Assembly (NCBI GenBank): GCA_049965815.1
Contig: JBMFVV010000006.1
Location: 1 to 64,000 of the forward strand
Reading direction: 5' to 3'
Length of the DNA stretch: 64,000 bases
Source: GCA-001856825 sp049965815
GTDB lineage: Archaea > Thermoplasmatota > Thermoplasmata > Thermoplasmatales > GCA-001856825
Part shown: in pieces, positions 25,672 through 34,619 of the stretch
How the letters are laid out: each line of letters begins with the position of its first letter
How positions within the stretch are numbered: position 1 is the first letter of the stretch
Translations under genes and position numbers: made by a program
Notes under the pieces: model-generated
Database searches by the model: none
Told to the model about the DNA's origin: nothing
Seen by the model: the letters and a program-made list of their open reading frames with translations, nothing else

Positions 25672-26086
25672 AAAGACAACAGGCAAGTATGAGTTTTCTG
25701 AGACGGAAATTCTGACAATCCTTTCTATAAAGTCGAGATTCCTGACACCTGACCAAGTAAAGGAATTTCTAAAGATTGCAATGGATACGAAATGCTTACG
25801 ACAGTCGGGTGACCTATACTCAATTACTTGCTCGATCAACGGTATCGAGCTGAGTTTGGATTATAAACCAGATTTCAGCGCTATAGTTAACGAAAAGGAT
25901 GGGGAAGATGCGACAGATATGATAATTTCACTTATCACAGAAAAAACGGGCAAAAGCAAGAGGGATGTGATATCAGAAATCAACAAGATGAGGGAGAGAA
26001 ACCCATTCTTAAGCACAAAGGTGGCAGCGCTCGTTGTTGCAAGACTGAACGGATTGGACGTCGAAAGATTCCTGGTAGCTTCTTGA
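25634..26086 (+). CDS. DUF2240-like archaeal protein
   Basis: 150 residues. The last third (KSKRDVISEINKMRER..., AALVVARLNGLDVERFL) matches the archaeal DUF2240 pattern of an EIN-type helix followed by A-x-LVA-x-xxGLDV. The first third is a predicted winged-helix-like helical region (SETEILTILSIKSRFLTPDQVKEFL). Function unknown. I use ATG 25634 (MVEEIRKLL), inside the preceding gene, which overlaps it by 38 bp; a tight operon. Confidence 0.65.
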   Translation: MVEEIRKLLLYLKKTTGKYEFSETEILTILSIKSRFLTPDQVKEFLKIAMDTKCLRQSGDLYSITCSINGIELSLDYKPDFSAIVNEKDGEDATDMIISLITEKTGKSKRDVISEINKMRERNPFLSTKVAALVVARLNGLDVERFLVAS

Positions 26087-26818
26087 TCACTTTGCTGATT
26101 CCTGTGGATCCTTGTTTAGGTAAGACGCGTATTTTGTAGCGAGATCATACTGATCAAGTTCCATCGCTATATCAGAGGCCGCGTCGAATATTTCAGAATA
26201 ATTATTGACTGCCCTGATCCTCTCTTCCTTTCTCTTCAGTTTTGCTGCTTCGCCTACGACCCTCTTTATGACTTTGTCTAGAATTTTAAGCGGCTCATCA
26301 CCGCCTTTTTGCTCTACAAGCAGGTAAGCATAGTTGACTGCAGCCTGCGCGAGCATGTCCAGATTGTTGGAATTTTCTGCCTCTTGAATGGCCTTTTCGA
26401 AAAGGGAAGAAGCCTCATTGAAATCCTCCAGTATGGTTGCTAGAGAAATCATAGAATAGATATATTCTCCCTTATCGTTGATCTTCTGGTACAGTTCAAG
26501 TGCTTTTCTACCATACTCTATTGCCTTTTTATTGTCTTCTAGGACCAGTATCTGTGAGAGAAGAAGATTAGTCTCCGCAATTCTCTTCATATCATTCTTT
26601 TCAGTAGCAATTTTCAGGGATTCTTCTGCAGTTTGTTTGGCCATTTCTGGATCTGGAGTTTCTTGATAGAGAAAGCACTCCGACTTGATTCTGAGGATGT
26701 CAGTTTTAGACAGGGCATCTTGGATTGAATTTATGTTCTCGTCGACGTATTTTATGCACTCTTTTAAGTCTCCATTGTCCTCAAGTTCTCTTGCTTTCTC
26801 AACGATTTCAGTGTCCAT
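26087..26818 (-). CDS. TPR-like helical repeat protein
   Basis: 243 residues, almost all helical. Degenerate tetratricopeptide units are visible: ARELEDNGDLKECIKYVDEN, KQTAEESLKIATEKND, AIEYGRKALELYQKI and SSLFEKAIQEAEN. No catalytic motif, so likely a protein-interaction scaffold. The start is ATG 26818, overlapping the 3' end of rpe by 11 bp on the same strand, so it is co-transcribed with rpe. Confidence 0.7.
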   Translation of the reverse strand: MDTEIVEKARELEDNGDLKECIKYVDENINSIQDALSKTDILRIKSECFLYQETPDPEMAKQTAEESLKIATEKNDMKRIAETNLLLSQILVLEDNKKAIEYGRKALELYQKINDKGEYIYSMISLATILEDFNEASSLFEKAIQEAENSNNLDMLAQAAVNYAYLLVEQKGGDEPLKILDKVIKRVVGEAAKLKRKEERIRAVNNYSEIFDAASDIAMELDQYDLATKYASYLNKDPQESAK

Positions 26819-27473
26819 TTTCGTTCTCCTTCATACAACTTTTTAGGGATTTAACGTTTTCCTCGATATTCCCCTTGAATATTGCAGATGCGCTTACTAT
26901 GATGTCAGGTCCCATCTTCGCTATCCTTGATATGTTTTCTTTTTTTATACCTCCATCAACTCCAATGAGGAAATCAAGATTTTTTTTCGTCCTGTACTCT
27001 GCGAGTAGCGGTATCTTCCCTGCAGATTCCTCTATCATTTCCTGGCCGAAAAAACCAGGTTCAACAGTCATTATCAACACATATTTTACATACGGCAGCA
27101 GTGATTCTATGCTTGAGAGTTGAGTCTTGGGATTGATGGCCAATCCTGGCATAGAACCTCTCCTTTCAATTTCCTTTAATACCCTGAGGGTCTGAATAGG
27201 TGCCTCATAGTGAATAGTGACTGATTGTGAGAAGGCGCAATACTGGTCCAGAAACATGTCTGGATTATCCACCATCATGTGACTTTCTACTTTAACACTG
27301 AATCTTTTCCTGATAGCTTCTCCGAACGGTATGCCCATTGTGAGATTAGGTACAAAGTGACCATCCATTACATCAAGATGAATCCAAGTAATTCCCGATT
27401 TGATGGCTGATTCAATATCTCTTTCCAAGTTCAGCAGATCAGCGGCAAGTATGGACGCGGACAGTTCTGGCAT
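26808..27473 (-). CDS. rpe: Ribulose-phosphate 3-epimerase
   Basis: About 221 residues of a TIM barrel. It begins with SASILAADLLNLERDI, has WIHLDVMDGHFVPNLTMG, the SHMMVDNPD segment and the phosphate loop region ending GVDGGIKKENISRIAKMG. These are the catalytic Asp/His and phosphate-binding parts of Rpe, which interconverts ribulose-5-P and xylulose-5-P. ATG 27473 is preferred over a TTG three codons upstream because a CCTAATAAAC box lies about 27 bp before it. Cotranscribed with the TPR-like gene. Confidence 0.93.
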   Translation of the reverse strand: MPELSASILAADLLNLERDIESAIKSGITWIHLDVMDGHFVPNLTMGIPFGEAIRKRFSVKVESHMMVDNPDMFLDQYCAFSQSVTIHYEAPIQTLRVLKEIERRGSMPGLAINPKTQLSSIESLLPYVKYVLIMTVEPGFFGQEMIEESAGKIPLLAEYRTKKNLDFLIGVDGGIKKENISRIAKMGPDIIVSASAIFKGNIEENVKSLKSCMKENENGH

Positions 27474-27564
27474 AATCGTCAAGCCTCATTGATTCCGTGC
27501 CTAATAAACATTCGATTTGGAGGCTTACACAAAATTTCTAAATACCTTTTAAAAATGGCCTATA

Positions 27565-28029
27565 ATGAAAGGCGAATACGATTCTCTGGACATAAGAATT
27601 CTTAATGTTCTGAGGGAGGACGCAACCATAGGTTACAACGAGATATCTAGGAAAGTCAAATCACCTCCTACCACAGTATTTCAGAGAGTCAAGAGAATGA
27701 AGGATAGAGAGATAATAAAGAAGATGGTTCCGCTGATTGATCACGACAAGCTTGATTATAAGTTAACTGCATTTGTCACTATTTCAATCAGCGATATAAA
27801 GGAGCTGGACAGGATTGCCAAGGAGCTTTCCAGATTCGACGAAGTGCTAGATGTTCATCACACATCCGGTGACAGCGATTTACTACTAAAGATCAAAGTA
27901 AGGGACAGCAACGAGTTGAAGGATTTTGAAGTTGAGAAGGTAGGGGCAATAAGGGGAATCAGGGCTGTCGGAACTACCCTAAGTTTAGGAATATTCAAAG
28001 AAGAATTCTCGGTGAAATTGAGAGCTTAG
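27565..28029 (+). CDS. Lrp/AsnC family transcription regulator
   Basis: 154 residues. An N-terminal helix-turn-helix is seen as LDIRILNVLREDATIGYNEIS and PPTTVFQRVKRMKDREII. The C-terminal RAM domain has VTISISDIKELD and VHHTSGDSDLLLKIKV. Usually binds small effectors (often amino acids) through the RAM domain and acts as an octamer. It is transcribed in front of, and 1 bp away from, an ABC exporter gene and is likely its regulator, as inference. Confidence 0.9.
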   Translation: MKGEYDSLDIRILNVLREDATIGYNEISRKVKSPPTTVFQRVKRMKDREIIKKMVPLIDHDKLDYKLTAFVTISISDIKELDRIAKELSRFDEVLDVHHTSGDSDLLLKIKVRDSNELKDFEVEKVGAIRGIRAVGTTLSLGIFKEEFSVKLRA

Positions 28030-28869
28030 ATGATTGAAATTCAAGAAGTGACGAAGAGGTATGATAGACATACCTATGCACTCCGTGGAATAACTGCAAC
28101 TCTTAGAGAAAGGGTCACAACCGTTATAGGAAGGAACGGAGCTGGCAAGACCACATTAATAAGGATACTTTCGACTCAATTATTCCCCACAACCGGGACA
28201 GCAACGATAGAAGGGCTTGACATCCTCAAAGATACAAAGAAAGTCAGGGAGATAATAACCAGCATTCCACAGGAATCCCAGCTAATAGGCATCCTGTCTC
28301 CCCTTGAACAGATGCAATTATACCTAATGGCGAGGGGGTTCACTGCTTCACAGGCAAAGGAAGAGTCAAAGCAGGCCTTGGATGAGTTGGAGTTGTATGA
28401 CTTCAGGAATGCCCCATCAGACACGCTCTCAGGAGGTATGAAGAGGAAGGTTTTCGTAGCTATGGCTCTGGCAGCAAAAGCACCCGTTATCTTTCTGGAT
28501 GAACCAACCACTGGCCTGGACCCACTTTCAAGAATAGAGGTGTGGTCCGCTATAAAACGACTCTCGTCCAAGATAATTCTCACGACTCACTACATGGAGG
28601 AAGCGCAGGAGCTTTCAAATGAAGTGGTTGTTATAGATCAGGGGAACATAATAACACATGGAGCTATCAGGGAACTGCTTTCTTCATTCGGTGGCAAGAT
28701 GAGAGCAGAGAAGATGGATGGAGAAGAATACGATATCAAGATTGCTAACGTTGCCATAAAATACATAGAAAAGGAAAGGGTCGAAGAATTCATAGCAAAG
28801 GGGTATGATATCAAGAGGATAAATTTGGACGACATCTTTCTCTCCCAGGGGGTAATGCTTGAATCCTAA
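28030..28869 (+). CDS. ABC transporter ATP-binding protein
   Basis: 279 residues. Walker A GRNGAGKTTLIR near 36-47, signature LSGGMKRKVFVAMAL, Walker B VIFLDEPTTGLDPLS and the H-loop TTHYMEEAQEL. Typical of the drug/lipid-export (ABC-2) type with one ATPase plus a membrane partner. Starts 1 bp after the Lrp-type gene stop and overlaps the permease by 11 bp. Confidence 0.95.
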   Translation: MIEIQEVTKRYDRHTYALRGITATLRERVTTVIGRNGAGKTTLIRILSTQLFPTTGTATIEGLDILKDTKKVREIITSIPQESQLIGILSPLEQMQLYLMARGFTASQAKEESKQALDELELYDFRNAPSDTLSGGMKRKVFVAMALAAKAPVIFLDEPTTGLDPLSRIEVWSAIKRLSSKIILTTHYMEEAQELSNEVVVIDQGNIITHGAIRELLSSFGGKMRAEKMDGEEYDIKIANVAIKYIEKERVEEFIAKGYDIKRINLDDIFLSQGVMLES

Positions 28870-29578
28870 GTTCGTGCTCTATTTTGCATGGTACTATGGA
28901 TTCTACATAATTCTCAGGGGTCCATCTTATCTTGTTGCTTCCCTTTCTCTACCACTCACTCTATTATTCATGGTAACGATTTTCACACACGGAACCCTCA
29001 TAGCTTATGCAATAGCAGGCGGACCCATAGCAATAGTTGCAGCGAACAGCATAAATGGAGCTGCGGATGCGGCATTCTTTAGGATCCAAATAAGGATACA
29101 GGACCTCTTTGTGGCGACAAGGGTAACATCTCAGGACTATATGTTTGCACTTTCCTTGAGTTATCTTGTATTTTCTCTTCCCGGTATTGCCCTTTATGCC
29201 ATACTGGGAGCTTACATGAAAGTGTTTGCACTTTCTTCAGCCTTGCAGATCATAGCAGTGTTGGTACTGCTTACACTAACAATATCTAACCTGTCGTTCA
29301 TAATAGCTGGACTGCTGAAACACATAAGGAATGTCTGGGGAATAACGGCAATACTCTCAATAATAATGACGGTACTCCCACCTACATTCTACCCATATAC
29401 CTTCCTGCCACAAGGTATCATTTACGTACTATCGATATCTCCAGTTACGCCGGCTGCAGTTCTAATTCAGGGAATAGTGGGCCTAGAGCCTTTCCAGGTT
29501 TCCATGATATTCATACTCCTAATAGAAACAGTAATCCTGACACTCCTTGGGAGAAAATTCATCAGATGGAGGGAGTGA
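28859..29578 (+). CDS. ABC-2 type transporter permease
   Basis: 239 residues with six hydrophobic segments and the family's central VTPAAVLIQGIVG loop near the end. It starts at a TTG codon at 28859 within the ATP-binding gene, in the +1 frame. It forms the membrane part of the exporter whose ATPase precedes it. The substrate is unknown. Confidence 0.85.
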   Translation: MNPKFVLYFAWYYGFYIILRGPSYLVASLSLPLTLLFMVTIFTHGTLIAYAIAGGPIAIVAANSINGAADAAFFRIQIRIQDLFVATRVTSQDYMFALSLSYLVFSLPGIALYAILGAYMKVFALSSALQIIAVLVLLTLTISNLSFIIAGLLKHIRNVWGITAILSIIMTVLPPTFYPYTFLPQGIIYVLSISPVTPAAVLIQGIVGLEPFQVSMIFILLIETVILTLLGRKFIRWRE

Positions 29579-29618
29579 CATTAAGCGAGATGTATAATGG
29601 GCTTCGTAATGAATCGTT

Positions 29619-29792
29619 ATGGCGGAATTCAAAGAGTTGGAAGAAGCATTTATACGAACTGACAAAGTGATCAACGGGCGAGCAAAATGGGGAGTCGATG
29701 GCAGCACATCCCTGAAACTTCAGGTGGTGAAGGTTCAGCCAAGCGACCTAGATATTCTGGTAAGCGAGATAGTGGGAGAGAATAATGAATAA
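29619..29792 (+). CDS. Small unknown protein (57 aa)
   Basis: The frame runs from ATG 29619 to TAA 29790-29792. It reads MAEFKELEEAFIRTDKV at the start and LVSEIVGENNE at the end: a balanced, charged composition with one Trp and no repeats. A short AT-rich stretch precedes it (TGTATAATGG around 29591). It lies 40 bp after the ABC permease. It is too short for a family call; a real gene is plausible because the codon-like composition is uniform throughout and no other gene overlaps. Confidence 0.5.
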   Translation: MAEFKELEEAFIRTDKVINGRAKWGVDGSTSLKLQVVKVQPSDLDILVSEIVGENNE

Positions 29793-29807
29793 TTATTCGT
29801 AGGATAA

Positions 29808-30050
29808 TTGATGAGGCCGCTCAGCTACAGGGAGACTGGGAAATACAGGTCTTACTTCTGCGTACTGAGGGTGAAGGGAGTCAATGTGGAAATTATGGGT
29901 GAAATGCAGGTTTTTGGACGCGGAAAATGGTCTGGAGTACTGAATACATCTATCACGGGAATCTGGCTGCCAGCTCTTGGAGGTAGAGAGATTCCAGTGG
30001 TTCCATTGGATACTTGAAATCAACAGGATATGTGAAGGAAAGACTGTATA
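29808..30050 (+). pseudogene. Possible remnant of a nucleotidyltransferase-like gene
   Basis: The frame reads GKYRSYFCVLRVKGVNVEIMG, then FGRGKWSG and a LGGREIPVVPLD stretch, stopping at a TGA near 30016. The order (strand, E-x-MG, GKW, IPVVPLxTE) recalls the C-terminal half of archaeal nucleotidyltransferase-domain proteins. One base further on, the expected continuation EINRI is found in another frame, ending soon after at TAG. No N-terminal nucleotidyltransferase G-S-x-D motif exists upstream. Best read as a truncated, frameshifted fragment; tentative. Confidence 0.4.
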
Positions 30051-30071
30051 GGGAAATGTCAGAACGATAAG

Positions 30072-30081
30072 TTTATCTTAA
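30072..30081 (+). promoter_or_regulatory. TATA-like box for the SRP RNA
   Basis: TTTATCTTAA is 19-28 bp before the predicted 5' end of the SRP RNA at about 30100, consistent with an archaeal stable-RNA promoter. Confidence 0.5.
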
Positions 30082-30097
30082 AAAGTTGATAAGCAAT

Positions 30098-30406
30098 ATG
30101 CCGGGCTGGCCGGGAGGGTAGGCGTCTCCTGTTACTCGAAACCGTCTATACGCGGGGGCGACAGCCGATATAGAAGGCAACCTTGAAGGTGCGAGCCTTT
30201 GACGTTCGGCGAAACTCTGTCCCATCAGATCCAGGTTGTATGCATCTTTCCCGGAGGGGAAAGGGGCATGCGTTATCACGGGAATCCGCCAGGACCGGAA
30301 GGGAGCAACGGTTACGTGGACCGCGGATGCCGGTGGGGGCACGGAGCGGAGAATAGAGAAGGTCACCGCATCTATCTATCGCCCTTCGATGTCGGTGGCC
30401 CGGTAC
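30098..30406 (+). ncRNA. ffs: Signal recognition particle RNA (7S RNA)
   Basis: About 307-310 nt, the archaeal size. The ends pair: GCCGGGC at 30100-30106 with GCCCGGT near 30398-30403. The Alu-like 5' domain shows GGGAGGGTAGGCGTCTCCTG with the two loop-forming turns. The conserved helix 8 is present in 30289-30314 with the GCCAGGACCGGAAGGGAGCA tract (GGAA tetraloop, GGAG/AGCA bulges that bind SRP54). SRP19 is encoded at 15.0 kb. No protein-coding call is warranted within it. Confidence 0.95.
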
Positions 30407-30419
30407 TATCGATTATTTA

Positions 30420-30738
30420 AAGATACATTCCGTTCATTGTAACTGGGATACGAGATTTCCGATATTATTTTCTAGAATCGAATTAAAATCTATACTAATC
30501 TCAAGTGATTTAGGGCCAATCTTTTCAATAGAGAACGACGATTAGGCACATCTTGTCTGATCATAAATAATGGCCAATGATTTAAATTTCATTGAATTCA
30601 AATAAAGAAATCATTGATCGCACCGCCGTAAATTCAGGCATTCGTAAGGATAAAACATTTCACATAACAGGCAGTTCCATTCAATAGGAACATTCACGGA
30701 TAACTTAATAATCAAAGATTCATTAAAATCGAGGAGAA
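30420..30738. other. AT-rich intergenic region with inverted repeat
   Basis: No gene seen. A 9-bp inverted repeat, CAATGATTT (30575-30583) and AAATCATTG (30608-30616), could form a hairpin or an operator. A smaller GTTCC/GGAAC pair lies near 30673-30692. Just before the HD gene, a GAGGAG sequence looks like a Shine-Dalgarno. Confidence 0.4.
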
Positions 30739-31842
30739 TTGCAAGATAAGAAAACAATTCACGACTCGATTTACGGTTCAATTGACCTTGATGAAACTGT
30801 CTCCAAGATTGTTTCTACAAATGAATTCCAGAGGATGAATATGGTGAAACAACTTGGTTTCACGTACCTCGTATTCCCCGGAGCAACACATTCTAGATTT
30901 GAGCACTCACTCGGCACATATTATCTGGCAAGGGAAGTTTCTACAAGGCTGGGTCTAGGAGAAGAAGATGTAACCGATGTCTCTCTGGCAGGACTTCTTC
31001 ATGACATTGGGCACTCCCCTTTTTCACATTCCCTCGAAGATTCCATGATGAAAATATATGGCAAGGAACATCTGGGGGTAACAATTGACATCATAGAAGG
31101 AAAAACACCAAGGAATGAGTTAAGCGATTCCCTCGGGGATCATAGAGAACGAGTTGTGAAGATACTCAAGGGAGAGGCTGGCGTACTGAGCAGGATAATC
31201 TCGGGAAACGGGGACGTGGACCAGATAGATTATCTTGCCAGAGACTCTTATTATACAGGAGTTGCGCTCGGGGCTGTGGATATCCCAAGGATAATGAGAG
31301 TGCTGTCAATTTACAAAAACGAGTTATGTGTAGAAGCCAAGGGACTCCCATCTGTCGAGGGTTTGATGGTCGCACGAATGCTGATGTACAGGACGGTCTA
31401 CAGGCATAAGACTGCCCTGATAGCTTCGTCTCTAGCAAATGATGCACTCTTTTCCATGAACCCAGACTATGATGAATTCGTGCAGTGGAATGATTGCGAC
31501 TTCATGGCAGAACTGAAGAGAACTGATTTCGCAATGTACGATTCGTTGAAGCACAGGAAAATACCAAAGGGCTTCATTGTAAGGCTAAGCGAAAGCAATT
31601 TCAATGAGTTGAGAGAGGAGCTTAATGATAGCCTCGTATCATCCCAGTACTTCAAATCACCATTCAAGAAGGAAGTCTTAAATGTCCTGACTGAAGAAGG
31701 CATTCGACCTATAACGGACTTCTCTTCAATTATGCAGTTCCTGGAGAGAGAGCTCGAGGGAATGGGGTTAATTGTCTTCAGAAAGGAAGTGGAAACGAAA
31801 GTCAAAGATGCTTTGAAAACACGGAAGATTCAGTACCAATAG
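30739..31842 (+). CDS. HD-domain phosphohydrolase, dGTPase-like
   Basis: 367 residues. HD superfamily hallmarks: HSRFEHSLGTYYL near 54-66 (first His) and LLHDIGHSPFSH near 90-101 (HD pair), and ISGNGDVDQIDYLARDSYYTGV with the third Asp. This matches the archaeal COG1078-type HD hydrolases, related to dNTP triphosphohydrolases. Starts at TTG 30739 with GAGGAGA upstream. Substrate unproven. Confidence 0.87.
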   Translation: MQDKKTIHDSIYGSIDLDETVSKIVSTNEFQRMNMVKQLGFTYLVFPGATHSRFEHSLGTYYLAREVSTRLGLGEEDVTDVSLAGLLHDIGHSPFSHSLEDSMMKIYGKEHLGVTIDIIEGKTPRNELSDSLGDHRERVVKILKGEAGVLSRIISGNGDVDQIDYLARDSYYTGVALGAVDIPRIMRVLSIYKNELCVEAKGLPSVEGLMVARMLMYRTVYRHKTALIASSLANDALFSMNPDYDEFVQWNDCDFMAELKRTDFAMYDSLKHRKIPKGFIVRLSESNFNELREELNDSLVSSQYFKSPFKKEVLNVLTEEGIRPITDFSSIMQFLERELEGMGLIVFRKEVETKVKDALKTRKIQYQ

Positions 31843-31874
31843 CAAAGAATTATAGCGTATCATCATTTATACGT

Positions 31875-32435
31875 ATGCTCAAGCCTGTAGGTAGAAGGGC
31901 AAAGGAATTGGCACTCAGGGACCCTGTCGCCTACAGTTCTTTCCCTGACAAGGAAATGTACCTCTGTTTCCTCCCAGAGATGTCTGGTCAGGATGAAAAT
32001 GAACTGATTGAATCTATGAATAATTTCCTCGTCATAATATTTCCAATGGGGGTAGAATTTGCAGAGAACGTAATCCAGAGCCAGGGTATTTTGAACAGAA
32101 TAGAAAGAAGACATTCAAAGATAGTTCTGTATGATGATGAGATGAGGAAGTTCCAGAACTACGCATTTTCAAAGCTTGTGGAGTTCCGGGAACACTTGAT
32201 CTACCTGCTTCATCTTTCTTATGTACAATTTCCATCCCTTTTTCTAGGTAGAGACGGAATCGGTATGAGCTACGCCAAGATAAAATACGATCCGTTCACG
32301 ACAATTGACTCGGTAAGAACGAGTCCATGGTATCTGCCCGGTAAGGAAGAAGTATTTTCCTTTTCAAGGTATAAGGTAGGACACATCGTATCTCCAGACC
32401 TGGGTGAAGTATTTGTAGTCACATTCAAAGAGTGA
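31875..32435 (+). CDS. Protein of unknown function (186 aa)
   Basis: 186 residues with mixed alpha/beta composition. No motif I can name. Features: VAYSSFPDKEMYLCFLPEM, a likely amphipathic helix in the centre (FSKLVEFREHLIYLLHL), and a C-terminal block YLPGKEEVFSFSRYKVG. ATG at 31875, 30 bp after the HD gene in the same direction, possibly in the same transcript. Confidence 0.6.
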   Translation: MLKPVGRRAKELALRDPVAYSSFPDKEMYLCFLPEMSGQDENELIESMNNFLVIIFPMGVEFAENVIQSQGILNRIERRHSKIVLYDDEMRKFQNYAFSKLVEFREHLIYLLHLSYVQFPSLFLGRDGIGMSYAKIKYDPFTTIDSVRTSPWYLPGKEEVFSFSRYKVGHIVSPDLGEVFVVTFKE

Positions 32436-32493
32436 TCTGCTAATAGAGCGACCAATGGAGAAAGTTTGATTAATCCATTAAGACTTATGATTT

Positions 32494-33570
32494 ATGGACG
32501 TTGAAAAGCTTTTTGACTTGAACCAGAACGTTGAGGGAATCCTCATTTACAATGGTGGCGAGACTTCAAATGACCCGTCATTCTTCTATTTTACTCAGCT
32601 CACAAGAGGCTTATTCGAAAGTTCTTATGTATTTCTAACGCGTAAGAACCTGAAGGTCATCACGAGTCAGCTAGAAGCCGAAACAGCAAAATCTGAAGAC
32701 ATAGATGTGGAAGCGTATTCCTCGGGAAAAGAGAGAGACGAACTGTTAAAGGAAGTGACGAAAAACACTACGTTTGTTGGCATAAACTATTCCGGTCTAT
32801 CCTATGCAGATTTCCTGTCTCTCAAGGATAAACTTCCAGATAAGGAATTTATTGATGTCGGAGACTCAATCTCTAACCTCAGACAGGTAAAGTCGGAGAG
32901 GGAAATAACAAAATTGAGGGAGGCAGCTCGTATAGTTTCCGTCGTCGGAAACGAAATTCCGGGTATGCTCAAGGAAGGAATGACTGAAGGTGAACTAGCT
33001 GCAAAAGTGAACTACGAAATGATGAAGAATGGTGCATCATCGACGAGTTTTGACACGATAGCAGCATTCGGACCGGATGCAGCCGAACCACACTTCTCCG
33101 GTGGAAGTAGGAAGCTGAAGAAGGGAGACGTTGTGCTGGTAGACTTTGGGGCAAAGTATCAGAGATACTGCTCAGATATGACCAGGTCCTTTTTCTTTGG
33201 AAAACCTGACAAGGAGATGCAGGAAATGTATGAGGTAGTATTGAGTGCACAGGAAACAGGTTTCAAGACAATAAGAAGCGGGGAGAATGGAAAGGAGGTA
33301 GACGCAGCTGCAAGGAAAGTCATAGATTCTTCAAAGTTTAAAGGGAAATTCATTCACAGTTTGGGACATGGGGTGGGACTCAATGTCCACGATCATGCAG
33401 CCCTGGGTCCTCAAACAGATTTCTTCCTTAAAGAGAATATGGTTGTGACTGTCGAGCCTGGGGTTTACATACCTAAAAAGGGAGGAGTAAGGATAGAGGA
33501 TGATGTCATAGTCACAAAGAGCGGTTGCGAGATCATCACATCAGCCTCAAGAGAACTTCAAATCGTATGA
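32494..33570 (+). CDS. pepQ: Xaa-Pro aminopeptidase / Xaa-Pro dipeptidase, M24 family
   Basis: 358 residues. An N-terminal creatinase-like domain is followed by the pita-bread metallopeptidase: DFGAKYQRYCSDMTR with the two metal-binding Asp, HSLGHGVGLNVHD with the metal-binding His, VTVEPGVYIPK with Glu and a final VRIEDDVIV Glu. It cleaves peptides N-terminal to proline or removes N-terminal residues in peptide degradation. The stop overlaps the priL start. Confidence 0.93.
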   Translation: MDVEKLFDLNQNVEGILIYNGGETSNDPSFFYFTQLTRGLFESSYVFLTRKNLKVITSQLEAETAKSEDIDVEAYSSGKERDELLKEVTKNTTFVGINYSGLSYADFLSLKDKLPDKEFIDVGDSISNLRQVKSEREITKLREAARIVSVVGNEIPGMLKEGMTEGELAAKVNYEMMKNGASSTSFDTIAAFGPDAAEPHFSGGSRKLKKGDVVLVDFGAKYQRYCSDMTRSFFFGKPDKEMQEMYEVVLSAQETGFKTIRSGENGKEVDAAARKVIDSSKFKGKFIHSLGHGVGLNVHDHAALGPQTDFFLKENMVVTVEPGVYIPKKGGVRIEDDVIVTKSGCEIITSASRELQIV

Positions 33571-34619
33571 GAGAAGATGTCATAGAAAAATATCCATTTC
33601 TAAGGAGGGGGCTGGTGCAATACTTTGGAGAAGGTATTTCGCTGCAGGGGTTCCTCGAAGAGAACGAGTATTATGTCCAGAAATCTGCAGATCTGTTGTA
33701 CAGGATCATGAATGGAGAGGATGCACCATTTCCTATCAACGGGGAAGAGAGGGTAAAGAGTTACATTGTTACAAAGGTTATTCTCACTTATATCAGGGAT
33801 TATTTCATATCGGCCAGATATGCTATCCGAGAAAGGAATGCACTGTATGACAACCTGGAGAAGGAGTCTGACATCAGGAATTTGAAGTCCATAGCCCACG
33901 AGCTCAGTGTAGAGATAGACAGAGAGGATGAAAAGTTCCTGATTCCTGTACCTTCGTTCCTTAAGAATGCAGTAGTATTCAATGACAAGGAACTGAAGTT
34001 GTGCAATCAGGAGTTAAAGAACGGGTATGTGGTTGCATCAAAGCATGTCTTATCAAAAATACTGAGGGAAGCCTTCTACAGAAAATACATGCAGGAAGTA
34101 AACGAGGTTGTCGAATTTCCGGCTGAAGTAGACGGGATGCTGAAACCGTATGTCAGCGAGGTCATTTCAAGGGGAAGGGAGATAAGGCAGGAAAGGGCAA
34201 ACCTGGGCCCTCTAAACGAGAAATCGTTCCCCCCATGTCTTGCTGAAATAATAGATCAGATGAAGAAAGGGGCAAACGTTTCGCATGCCGGTCGCTTCTT
34301 CCTAGTAACGTTCCTTCACAGAATAGGATTGCCTAATGACGAAATTCTAAAGTATTTTGGGGAAGTTCCAGATTTTGCTGAAAAGATAACGAAGTACCAG
34401 ATAGAACACATCACGGGAACTGGAAGGGGAAGGGAGTACAGCGTCCCCTCGTGTCAGACACTGGGTTCCCTTGGACTCTGCTACAAGGAGAGGGATCCTC
34501 TGTGCAGTTCCGGTAAGATATCACATCCCCTGAGTTTCTATAGAATAAGAAACCTAGGGGATAGACGAGTAGGCAAGTCTGGCCCTGTAGACAGAGTTGA
34601 TAAATCCCAAGACCCCTAG
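33567..34619 (+). CDS. priL: DNA primase large subunit
   Basis: About 350 residues. An N-terminal helical domain is followed by the iron-sulfur domain with Cys in PPCLAEI, VPSCQTLGSLGLC and PLCSSG: the four Cys that bind the [4Fe-4S] cluster of archaeal/eukaryotic primase large subunits. With PriS (not here) it makes RNA primers. ATG 33567 overlaps the previous stop (ATGA). Its 3' end overlaps the convergent CDP-alcohol transferase by 66 bp. Confidence 0.92.
   Translation: MREDVIEKYPFLRRGLVQYFGEGISLQGFLEENEYYVQKSADLLYRIMNGEDAPFPINGEERVKSYIVTKVILTYIRDYFISARYAIRERNALYDNLEKESDIRNLKSIAHELSVEIDREDEKFLIPVPSFLKNAVVFNDKELKLCNQELKNGYVVASKHVLSKILREAFYRKYMQEVNEVVEFPAEVDGMLKPYVSEVISRGREIRQERANLGPLNEKSFPPCLAEIIDQMKKGANVSHAGRFFLVTFLHRIGLPNDEILKYFGEVPDFAEKITKYQIEHITGTGRGREYSVPSCQTLGSLGLCYKERDPLCSSGKISHPLSFYRIRNLGDRRVGKSGPVDRVDKSQDP

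Noticed and set aside
30199..30442. Open frames of 68-97 codons inside the SRP RNA region on both strands
   Set aside because: They lie over the conserved helices of the SRP RNA and have Gly/Arg/Pro-rich composition of a GC-rich structured RNA; no start signal.
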